Below the pieces are notes generated by a model. The model saw only the letters and a program-made list of their open reading frames with translations, was not told the origin of the DNA and did no database searches. DNA of 64,000 nt, from assembly GCA_934700615.1 (NCBI GenBank), contig CAKUXR010000018.1, forward strand, positions 3,209 through 67,208, in the 5' to 3' direction. The DNA comes from an uncultured Bacteroidales bacterium. Its GTDB lineage: Bacteria > Bacteroidota > Bacteroidia > Bacteroidales > UBA932. Below are positions 35,764-43,940 of this stretch, one piece after another; the first letter of the stretch is position 1, and the number at the start of each line of letters is the position of its first letter. A program made the position numbers and the translations under genes.

Positions 35764-38229
35764 ATGAGAAACAGAAAAATGTTATCTATTCTGGGCATGA
35801 TGTTCATATTATGTTCAGCAATTTCCTGCAAAGGAGATGACAAACCTGACCAAGGCGGGACCCCTTCGGACAGGAACAATACCCACGGAGATCCTATTTC
35901 CGTGAACAATGGAAAAGTCAGGTTCTTCATTGACATTGACAAAGATGCCCCTCGGCTCAAATCCGGAGTTTCCTCCGGGGATTTGACGGGCTCGGCTGCC
36001 GCAGTTTATGTCAATGGTACAAAGTATCAGCTGACTGCAGACGAGAACGGGAACCTGTATGCAGATGTTTTCGAAAATTCACAAGGTTCATACACGGCTT
36101 CATTGGCCTTTGAAGGAGGCGAGAAGTGGTATGGTTCTTCTCCTACCATTGACTTTGCGATTCCGGTAGGTCAGTTTGCCGGTTCGGAGTCATTGACCAA
36201 GATTCCTATGTTCGCCGATTATAGGGAAGAGACTGGCAATAAATTGATTATGAAAGATGTGACCGGCGTTCTGTCGCTGCACATAGGCGGATCGGAGAAG
36301 ATTGCATCCGTGAAGATCGAGAAGGCCGGTTCTGTAATGAGCGGACAGTTCCTCAAGACTGCTGGCGGACTTGTCCCCTCTGGAAATGTGGCGGATTTCG
36401 TCTCATTGAACTGCACGAATGAAGGCGAATTCACTCCTGCCGGCTCTGACTTTGTGTTCGTCCTGGCTCCAGGCGATTATTCAGGCGCCAATCTCGTCAT
36501 CTGCACTTCCGACAGGAGAGTGATGAGAACTGGCATTGACATTGACGTGAAAGCCAATGAACTTGCGACTGAAAATATTGATTTCAAGGCTGATGAGAAT
36601 GTTCTCTGGTATGACGGATTCGATCTTTGCACATGGGGCGGCAATATCATGGGCGGTTCTGAGGCTGCCGGTTTCGCTCCTTCCGCAGAGGCGATGACTA
36701 CTTCCGGCGGAGCTTCAAGACAGGGAACCGATTTCGCATTGTCAGCGATAGCCTATAATGTTCCGGGTACAGGTTTCATCCAGGATTCTTGGGACCAGAT
36801 TTCCGGAAAGACTGTCGGAGAGGCACATAAAATGTCTGACAGCTATGTGAACAGCAGGAATCTTTCCGACTATACATATCTGTTCAGGACTCAGGAATTC
36901 CAAGGTGCCATGGGGGTCGCTTTCGGAACTTCTGCCAGAGGAATTTTGGCTACTCCTGCTTTCGCTTCAATTTCAGGTTTCCGAAATGTCAAGGTTGTGG
37001 TAAGATTCTGCCCTAATGCGGGTTTCAGTGACCAGATTCTTGCATCTATAGTGAATGGCGGAATGATAACCTCTGCCGTGCTCGACGGAAAGGCTTTGCC
37101 TGAGAACTCTGTTTCATATATAGGAAACAGCGGCAACGAACTTATACCGACGAGCAGCATTGAAGTGCCTTCTTCTATGGCTGACCCTCAGGAGTGGCAC
37201 ACATTGGAACTTACCGTGAAGAATGCGACAAATTCCACTTATTTCTATATTGCCGGCAATGCTACAACCAGCGGCAACCATTCTTTCCTGGTGGATTCCG
37301 TAGAAGTCATTGACCTGGGTGAAAACCAGATGCGTTCGACCTTGCGCGTGCTTTACTGGAATGTCCAGAACGGCATGTGGGCCGACCAACCTAATCAGTA
37401 TAGGAACTTTATCGCCTGGGTGAAGAAGTATGACCCTGACGTATGCGTATGGTGCGAGGCCGCTTCCATCTATACGGATTACACGAACAAGAAGGCACCG
37501 GCTGAGCAGAACTTCCTGCCTGCGGGCTGGGCTGAGGTGGCAAAGCAGTATGGACACAACTATTCGGCGCTCGGAGGACATCGTGACAACTATCCTCAGG
37601 AAATCACTTCAAAATATCCTGTCACTACGCTTCTGAAGATAACGGATACCGACCAGGAGGGCAAGCCGGTTTCACACGGATCCGCTGTGCAGCAGGTAGA
37701 TGTCAATGGCAAGAAGGTGAACATTGTAACGTTGCACACCTGGCCTCAGGCGTACGGCTATGGCGTCAAGAAGGCGGACCAGGAAGCCAGCAAGGCCAAC
37801 AATGAGGGTGACAAGTACCGTGAGTATGAAATGAAATATATCGTGGACCACACTGTCAATGCCCCTGAGTTCGCTTCCCAGACTGACTGGCTTATGGTGG
37901 GAGATTTCAACTCCAGGTCAATGATAGACGAATGGTATTACCGCATTGCGGACAAGACTCCTACCATGTATCTCTGCCAGAATGTGATAAGGGATAACAC
38001 ATCGCTTGTGGACATCATCGGAAACTGCTATCCGGGATGCCTTGTATCTTCAACAGGAGGAAATTCTCGCATTGACTATATGTATGCTTCTCCTTCGATG
38101 TATGCGAAAGTCAGGAATGCGCTTACCATAATCGATTCGTTCACTGTGGTGAAGAATGATACCCAGTACGGTACGGGCTTCTGTTTCCCTTCTGACCATC
38201 GTCCGATAATCGTTGATTTTGAACTGTAA
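35764..38229 (+). CDS. Surface lipoprotein with C-terminal EEP hydrolase domain (EEP-A2)
   Basis: An 821-residue lipoprotein. The lipobox CSAISC is followed by KGDD, an acidic pattern like the Bacteroidetes surface-export signal. Residues 45-300 are a beta-rich region of unknown family, possibly fimbrillin-like. Residues 380-525 repeat the module of EEP-A1. Residues 527-821 are the EEP domain with YWNVQNG (near 531), WCEA, MVGDFNSR (near 712) and SDHRP (near 810). It probably acts on a phosphate ester substrate at the cell surface. The ATG 35764 is chosen because the -7 box at 35688-35695 lies inside the longer frame. It carries about twelve GTCAATG words. Confidence 0.88.
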   Translation: MRNRKMLSILGMMFILCSAISCKGDDKPDQGGTPSDRNNTHGDPISVNNGKVRFFIDIDKDAPRLKSGVSSGDLTGSAAAVYVNGTKYQLTADENGNLYADVFENSQGSYTASLAFEGGEKWYGSSPTIDFAIPVGQFAGSESLTKIPMFADYREETGNKLIMKDVTGVLSLHIGGSEKIASVKIEKAGSVMSGQFLKTAGGLVPSGNVADFVSLNCTNEGEFTPAGSDFVFVLAPGDYSGANLVICTSDRRVMRTGIDIDVKANELATENIDFKADENVLWYDGFDLCTWGGNIMGGSEAAGFAPSAEAMTTSGGASRQGTDFALSAIAYNVPGTGFIQDSWDQISGKTVGEAHKMSDSYVNSRNLSDYTYLFRTQEFQGAMGVAFGTSARGILATPAFASISGFRNVKVVVRFCPNAGFSDQILASIVNGGMITSAVLDGKALPENSVSYIGNSGNELIPTSSIEVPSSMADPQEWHTLELTVKNATNSTYFYIAGNATTSGNHSFLVDSVEVIDLGENQMRSTLRVLYWNVQNGMWADQPNQYRNFIAWVKKYDPDVCVWCEAASIYTDYTNKKAPAEQNFLPAGWAEVAKQYGHNYSALGGHRDNYPQEITSKYPVTTLLKITDTDQEGKPVSHGSAVQQVDVNGKKVNIVTLHTWPQAYGYGVKKADQEASKANNEGDKYREYEMKYIVDHTVNAPEFASQTDWLMVGDFNSRSMIDEWYYRIADKTPTMYLCQNVIRDNTSLVDIIGNCYPGCLVSSTGGNSRIDYMYASPSMYAKVRNALTIIDSFTVVKNDTQYGTGFCFPSDHRPIIVDFEL

Positions 38230-38243
38230 CCAATCATTCAATT

Positions 38244-39326
38244 ATGTTCAATAAAAACTTGTTGAGGCTCTATGTCCTGCTTTCTGCAGTGACCATGATG
38301 TCATGGTCTTGCGACAAGTTGGACTCAAACGGGCCCAGAGGCGAGTATATCTCAGTGTACTTGTCCAAAGATCTTCAGGAAGGTGACGAACCGGTTTCAT
38401 CCCTTTCTGTGCCTTGCGCAGGCGGAGATTACAAAGTTTATGTAAAGTCTGACATTGACTTCGAGACTGCATGGCAGGATGACAAGCAGACCCCGTGGGC
38501 TAAGATTACCAATGTCGAGAAGGATGGCGAGTGGAGTGTGGTTCACCTTGACATTGCCCCGATTTCTGACAAATGCTATTATACCAGACGATCGGGAACT
38601 CTCATGCTTAAGGCGCCGGAGATTTCTTTCGGTACGTTCCTTACTGTAAACCAGGGACTTGTGGCCAGAATGTCATCCGATTTCAGCTGGCTCAAATATG
38701 GTTCTTCAAGTCCTCTCTCTACAGCCGGCGAGGTTCATATCAGCAAGTGGACAGGTACATCCCAGAAATGGGAATCCTCCGTCTATAATGAAGGTGTTGC
38801 TCCTGCTTGCTACGGAAAATACGGCTGGTTCTATATCGGTGATGAACAGGGAACCGAGGCTGACGTCATAACTCCGTATATGAATGGTATTCAGGCTGAT
38901 TCTCTGCTTATGGTCTCATTCAAGGCTGTTGCCTATACGTCTGAGGCAGGTGCCCATGACCAGGCAAAGCTCAGGGTTGAGGTCCTGGGCGGAGGCGTGA
39001 TTCAGGATTTTGCTGAAGAAGGCAGGACATACATTGACATTGACCTGAGCAATTTCAGCGTGGATGATCCTACGACCATTTCGACTTCGATGTGGGACAA
39101 TGGGCTTTCCGCATTCAATGTGTTCGTGATTTCTACAGAAAAGAGTCCGTTCACAGGTGATACGAGAATCCGTTTCATTACTCCTGATGGAGACAGAAAA
39201 CCCAACAGGGTGGCTATGGATGCCATTTATGTCCGCAAGTATGTCATCAATGAGGACGTTCAGGATGAGGATGTATTTGCGGCCAACGGAGGCAGCGGAC
39301 GCGATAAGATAACAGTGAAAAAGTAG
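38244..39326 (+). CDS. Surface lipoprotein of the SusCD locus, BACON-like N-terminus (A)
   Basis: A 360-residue lipoprotein (lipobox MSWSC at about residue 23, followed by DKLD). An immunoglobulin-like, BACON-type domain spans residues 35-140 (YYTRRSGTLMLKAPE, FLTVNQG), and a jelly-roll-like C-terminal half contains SWLKYGSSSPL, GWFYIGDEQGTEADVITPY and LLMVSFKAVAY. The 52015 product of locus B shares these motifs. I infer a surface substrate-binding role. It begins 14 bases after EEP-A2 and its stop directly abuts the SusC start codon. Confidence 0.8.
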   Translation: MFNKNLLRLYVLLSAVTMMSWSCDKLDSNGPRGEYISVYLSKDLQEGDEPVSSLSVPCAGGDYKVYVKSDIDFETAWQDDKQTPWAKITNVEKDGEWSVVHLDIAPISDKCYYTRRSGTLMLKAPEISFGTFLTVNQGLVARMSSDFSWLKYGSSSPLSTAGEVHISKWTGTSQKWESSVYNEGVAPACYGKYGWFYIGDEQGTEADVITPYMNGIQADSLLMVSFKAVAYTSEAGAHDQAKLRVEVLGGGVIQDFAEEGRTYIDIDLSNFSVDDPTTISTSMWDNGLSAFNVFVISTEKSPFTGDTRIRFITPDGDRKPNRVAMDAIYVRKYVINEDVQDEDVFAANGGSGRDKITVKK

Positions 39327-42300
39327 ATGGTTATGCGAAAATTCAGATTCATTTCAGTGGCCATTACGATGCTGGCAGCATTTCTGCTTCTGCTTGCACC
39401 TGAGATGTCCGCTCAGAATACCAATAAGATAAAGGTGTCGGGTACTGTCCTGGATACCTCCGGCGAGCCGTTGCCGGGTGTCGGTGTCCTGGTGAAAGGC
39501 ACCAAGACAGGCGTGTTTACTGACGTCGACGGAAAATTCACAATTTCAGTAAGTTCCGATGCCGTTCTGGAAGTGTCATCCATGGGATTCGTGACCGAGA
39601 ACGTGAAAGTCGGCGGCAAGACAAGTCTCACGATCAGGCTCGCTTCAGATGCCACGGTGCTTGATGATGTCGTGGTCATCGGTTATGGCGCGGTGAAGAA
39701 GCAGGACCTTACAGGTTCAGTTACCAATGTGCAGATGAATGACTTGAAGGCGGCCCCTGCGCAGTCCGTGGACAATGCGCTCCAAGGTAGGATTGCCGGT
39801 GCCGACATCATGTCCACCTCCGGTGAGCCGGGTGCGACGACCACCATCCGAATCAGGGGCTCACGCTCCATTACCGCTTCCAACGAGCCGCTCATCGTCG
39901 TCGATGGCATCATTGACGCTATCCATGACCTGAATGATATCAATGCAGAGGATATCGCCTCCCTTTCCGTGTTGAAGGATGCGTCTTCTACTGCGATTTA
40001 CGGTTCGCGCGGTTCCAACGGTGTCATCATCATTACGACCAAGGCCGGAACGGGAAGCAAGGGCAAGCCGAACATCAGCTTCAAGGCTGACCTCGGATTC
40101 TCGCAGCTGCCAAGCCATCTGGACATCATGAATGCCAGTGAGTTCGCGATGTACAGGAATGACCTCGCCTCATTCGGAGCAGACCAGTATCACCCGGGAC
40201 TCTCCATCAATACCCCGTTGAAAGACAATGTCTATCCTGACCCGCTTTCAATGACAGGAACGAACTGGATCGACGAGATTACCAGAACGGCGATGTACCA
40301 GAACTATTCGCTTTCTCTCACTGGCAAGACCGATGCGGGAAGCTATTATTCTTCATTCTCTTACAACAATTCTGAGGGTATCATCCTGGACAGCGGACAG
40401 AAGCGTTTCACAGGCCGTATCAAACTGGACAGGCAACTGTTCAAGTGGATGAAAGTCGGGTATAACGGTTCTTATACATGGAGACATAACGATGAGACCA
40501 AGACTTCTATCGGAGGTACTTCATGGTGGGGAGCAGCCCAGTATCTTAGCCCTATGCTGAAACCTCAGGATGTGGAGAACAACCTCTACTACGGCGGACA
40601 GAAGTACAACAGCCCGATTGCCGTGGTAAAACTCAATACCCATTATCTGGAGCGCCATTCCATGAATCATGCGTTCACGGCAGAGGTCACTCCGGTTAAG
40701 AACCTGACATTGAGAAGTATCCTCTCATATTATCTGTATCAGAGACATACCTACAGGTATTACAGCGGAAGGCTCCCGGCAAAGGCTGACAACCAGGGCG
40801 GTGATGCCTACAGGGCAGAGTATGATGAGAATTCCATCTCCAACGAGACAACATTGAACTATATCATGAAGACAAAGAGCGGCCACACATTGACGCCGAT
40901 GCTGGGTTTTTCGGCTTACCGCTATGCTGCCCACAACTTCACGTTGTCCGGTTCAGGATATATGGATGACGCCGTTCTCTGGAACAATATGACGGCTGTC
41001 CAGGACAAGCAGACTTATGATGCCGGGACAAGTTTCTCCAAGAAGACCAAGATGTCGGCTTTCGCCAGACTTGACTACAACTACAAGTCCCGATACTATA
41101 TCACGGCTACCGGACGTTATGACGGCGCTTCCAACTTTGCCGCCAACAACAAATGGGCGTTCTTCCCGTCGGCTGCATTGCGTTGGAACATCGCCAATGA
41201 GCCGTTCATGAAGAACGTGACATGGATTGACGACCTTGCATTGAGGACAAGTTACGGTGTTACGGGTAATGATGCCATCAGCGCATATCGCTCACTTGCA
41301 GCGATTTCCACTACGACCAACGGCTATATTTTCAATGGCTCCCAGCCTGTTGCCGCCTACAGAAGCCGTCTCGCTTCCCCGGATTTGACTTGGGAGAAAA
41401 CAGCTCTCGCAAACTTTGCGTTGGATATGTCAATGTTCAAGGGGCGTCTGAACATCACCGCGGAGATTTATTCTTCCAAGACTTCTGACCTGCTTCTTTC
41501 AGTTCAGGAGCCTACCCAGACCGGTTATTCGTCCAGGCTTACCAATATCGGACGTACATCCAACAAAGGTATCGAGTTGTCTATCGAGTCGATGAACATT
41601 GCGAAGAAGAATTTCCAGTGGTCAACGAACTTCACGATTTCCCATAACTCCCAGAAAGTCGAAGATATCGGTTCCGAGGATTTCGTGACTGCATATTCTT
41701 CACCAGGGAACAACTCTTATATGATGTATGGTTATGTGAAGGGTTATCCTCTGAACTCTCTTTGGGGCTTCAAGTACGGAGGAACATGGAAGAGTCAGGA
41801 GGAAATCGAGAGAAACAAGATTACAAAGACGTATGTGGTCCCGGGCTATGTGGTCGGAGGCGCCAGATACTATGACATTGACCATAATGGTACTCTGGAT
41901 CAGAAGGACCTTGTATATCAGGGAAATGCGGATCCATACCTCTATGGCGGCCTTCAGAACAACTTCTACTGGAAAGGCATCAAACTCGGTGTTTACCTTA
42001 CCTATTCGCTCGGAGGAAAGCTTTACAACTACAGTGAATTCTACATGGCAGGCTCCACATTCACGAACCAGTACCGCTACATGCTGGATGCATGGCATCC
42101 TGTCAGAAATCCGAACTCTGACATTCCAAGGGCAGGTGCCAAGACTGATGCCGCCCTCGCGAGTGACTTCATGATTCATGATGCATCTTATCTCCGTCTG
42201 AAGAACGTGAGCCTCGGCTATACCTGGGATTTGCACAAGTCCAAGGCTCCGGTGAAAGACATAACGTTCACGGTGAGCGGTGAGAACCTGTATCTCTGGA

Positions 42301-42425
42301 AAAAATACAACGGATTCGATCCTGACGTTTCTTCTTCAGGAACCTCATCTACGCTAAGACGACTGGATATCGGCGCATATCCTAAGGCGCGTACAGTCAT
42401 TTTCAGTATTCAAGTCAGATATTAA
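39327..42425 (+). CDS. SusC-family TonB-dependent outer-membrane transporter (A)
   Basis: A 1032-residue protein with signal peptide, a carboxypeptidase-regulatory-like domain (about 35-115, SGTVLDTSGEPLPGVGVLV), a TonB-box/plug region (about 120-235, DDVVVIGYGAVKKQDLTGSV and VLKDASSTAIYGSRGSNG) and a 22-strand barrel ending in an aromatic C-terminus (..FSIQVRY). It imports the locus substrate with SusD as lid, energised by TonB. It is a recent paralogue of the 56180 protein. The preceding gene's TAG is followed at once by its ATG, which suggests translational coupling. Confidence 0.96.
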   Translation: MVMRKFRFISVAITMLAAFLLLLAPEMSAQNTNKIKVSGTVLDTSGEPLPGVGVLVKGTKTGVFTDVDGKFTISVSSDAVLEVSSMGFVTENVKVGGKTSLTIRLASDATVLDDVVVIGYGAVKKQDLTGSVTNVQMNDLKAAPAQSVDNALQGRIAGADIMSTSGEPGATTTIRIRGSRSITASNEPLIVVDGIIDAIHDLNDINAEDIASLSVLKDASSTAIYGSRGSNGVIIITTKAGTGSKGKPNISFKADLGFSQLPSHLDIMNASEFAMYRNDLASFGADQYHPGLSINTPLKDNVYPDPLSMTGTNWIDEITRTAMYQNYSLSLTGKTDAGSYYSSFSYNNSEGIILDSGQKRFTGRIKLDRQLFKWMKVGYNGSYTWRHNDETKTSIGGTSWWGAAQYLSPMLKPQDVENNLYYGGQKYNSPIAVVKLNTHYLERHSMNHAFTAEVTPVKNLTLRSILSYYLYQRHTYRYYSGRLPAKADNQGGDAYRAEYDENSISNETTLNYIMKTKSGHTLTPMLGFSAYRYAAHNFTLSGSGYMDDAVLWNNMTAVQDKQTYDAGTSFSKKTKMSAFARLDYNYKSRYYITATGRYDGASNFAANNKWAFFPSAALRWNIANEPFMKNVTWIDDLALRTSYGVTGNDAISAYRSLAAISTTTNGYIFNGSQPVAAYRSRLASPDLTWEKTALANFALDMSMFKGRLNITAEIYSSKTSDLLLSVQEPTQTGYSSRLTNIGRTSNKGIELSIESMNIAKKNFQWSTNFTISHNSQKVEDIGSEDFVTAYSSPGNNSYMMYGYVKGYPLNSLWGFKYGGTWKSQEEIERNKITKTYVVPGYVVGGARYYDIDHNGTLDQKDLVYQGNADPYLYGGLQNNFYWKGIKLGVYLTYSLGGKLYNYSEFYMAGSTFTNQYRYMLDAWHPVRNPNSDIPRAGAKTDAALASDFMIHDASYLRLKNVSLGYTWDLHKSKAPVKDITFTVSGENLYLWKKYNGFDPDVSSSGTSSTLRRLDIGAYPKARTVIFSIQVRY

Positions 42426-42430
42426 GAGTT

Positions 42431-43930
42431 ATGAAAAGAATAAGACAAATATTGTTTTTCGCGGTTTCCGCAGCGATGGCAGTCTCCTGCTCTCTCGAGG
42501 AGGACACTTCTTCGCTCTATACTCCGGAAAATTACTTTGCGAGCAAGGCTGAGTGTCAGTCTGCCGTCAATGCCTGCTATACGCCGATCAAGTCCATATA
42601 TAACTATACGTACTTCTTGGCTACGGAATGTTGTTCTGATGTGATTTCTTGTGCGTCAGGAACTTTGGATGCAAGTGTGGATATCTCTCCGGCAGTTCCG
42701 CGTCTCGGTCAGACTGTTTGGACGCAAGGATATCTAGGTGTCCAGAGATGCAATTTCGCTATTGCTGGAATTGAGGCGAGCAAGGCGATTTCTGATGAAG
42801 AAAGGCTTGCGCTCTTGTGTGAGGCCAAGACCCTCAGGGGATTCTTCTATCTGACATTGACAAGTTTTTTCGGCAACTGCCCGTTCTACTTCGACGACGT
42901 GACGGACAATGCGGTCATGAAAAGAATCGCTAAACTTCCTAGAATGGATGCGTCCGCTACACGTGACTCTGTCATGACGGACCTCAAGAAGATTGCGCCG
43001 CTCGCTCCTCAGACCAGAACCAGTGACAATGACGGTGACCGTCTCGGTGCAGCCTGCGCGTACATGATAATCGCAAAGTGCGCGATGTGGAACAAGCAGT
43101 GGGAGACTGCTTTGGAAGCATTGAAGGAACTCGAGACCATCTATGGCGACTTTACTCAGTATGACCTCGAAGAAAACGTGTTGTTCCGCAACAAGAACAC
43201 ACCTGAGTCAATTATGGAGGTTCAGCATTCATATACCCAAGGCGGACTCATATATACGTCCAATCTGGCCTGTGTCTGCACACCTACGAAGAAGAAAGTG
43301 AATGGCGTTACTCTCTATGATGGGGTCGAGATCCCGGAATTGGGGGACCAGGCAACTACCTGGACATCAGCACGTCCCAACGTCTATTTCTGCCAGGGCC
43401 TCCAGACGAAACTCGGCAAGGACAAGAGGAAGTCACTGAACATGGCCTGGGAATATGACGGACATCCTTTCAATAGTGTCAATTCCAGGCCGTGGATGGG
43501 ACCGAAATTCTGGTGTCCGGACATGCAGAGCAGTTATGACGGAAACAACTACAAGGTGTTCAGATATGCAGACGCCATCCTCATGATTGCGGAATGCTAT
43601 AATGAACTTGGTGATGACGCCAAATCTGTGGAATATCTTAACAAGACACGCAATCGTGCCGGACTCGGCGACTATACATACAGAACAAGCGCGAGACTCC
43701 AGGATGAGATCAGAAATGAGCGGGCTAGGGAACTCTTCGGTGAATTCCAGCGCAAATATGACCTGGTCCGTTGGGGAATATGGTACCAGAGCGTCATGGA
43801 CTACTCGGATTACCAGACTCTGGTCAACAATCTGGTTCCTTGCCGCGAATACTATCCGATTCCTGACAAGGAGGTAGTATATTCTGGCTATGCTCTGGAT
43901 AACAATGAATATAAGAGGTATGGACTCTAA
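42431..43930 (+). CDS. SusD-family substrate-binding lipoprotein (A)
   Basis: A 499-residue lipoprotein (lipobox MAVSC near residue 19, then SLEED, an acidic surface-export pattern). It has the helical SusD fold with the family-typical start (YFASKAECQSAVNACYTPIK) and end (NERARELFGEFQRKYDLVRW, PIPDKEV). It forms the lid of the SusC transporter and binds substrate at the cell surface. It lies 5 bases after SusC. The homologue in locus B is at 59292. Confidence 0.95.
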   Translation: MKRIRQILFFAVSAAMAVSCSLEEDTSSLYTPENYFASKAECQSAVNACYTPIKSIYNYTYFLATECCSDVISCASGTLDASVDISPAVPRLGQTVWTQGYLGVQRCNFAIAGIEASKAISDEERLALLCEAKTLRGFFYLTLTSFFGNCPFYFDDVTDNAVMKRIAKLPRMDASATRDSVMTDLKKIAPLAPQTRTSDNDGDRLGAACAYMIIAKCAMWNKQWETALEALKELETIYGDFTQYDLEENVLFRNKNTPESIMEVQHSYTQGGLIYTSNLACVCTPTKKKVNGVTLYDGVEIPELGDQATTWTSARPNVYFCQGLQTKLGKDKRKSLNMAWEYDGHPFNSVNSRPWMGPKFWCPDMQSSYDGNNYKVFRYADAILMIAECYNELGDDAKSVEYLNKTRNRAGLGDYTYRTSARLQDEIRNERARELFGEFQRKYDLVRWGIWYQSVMDYSDYQTLVNNLVPCREYYPIPDKEVVYSGYALDNNEYKRYGL

Positions 43931-43940
43931 AATATTGAAT

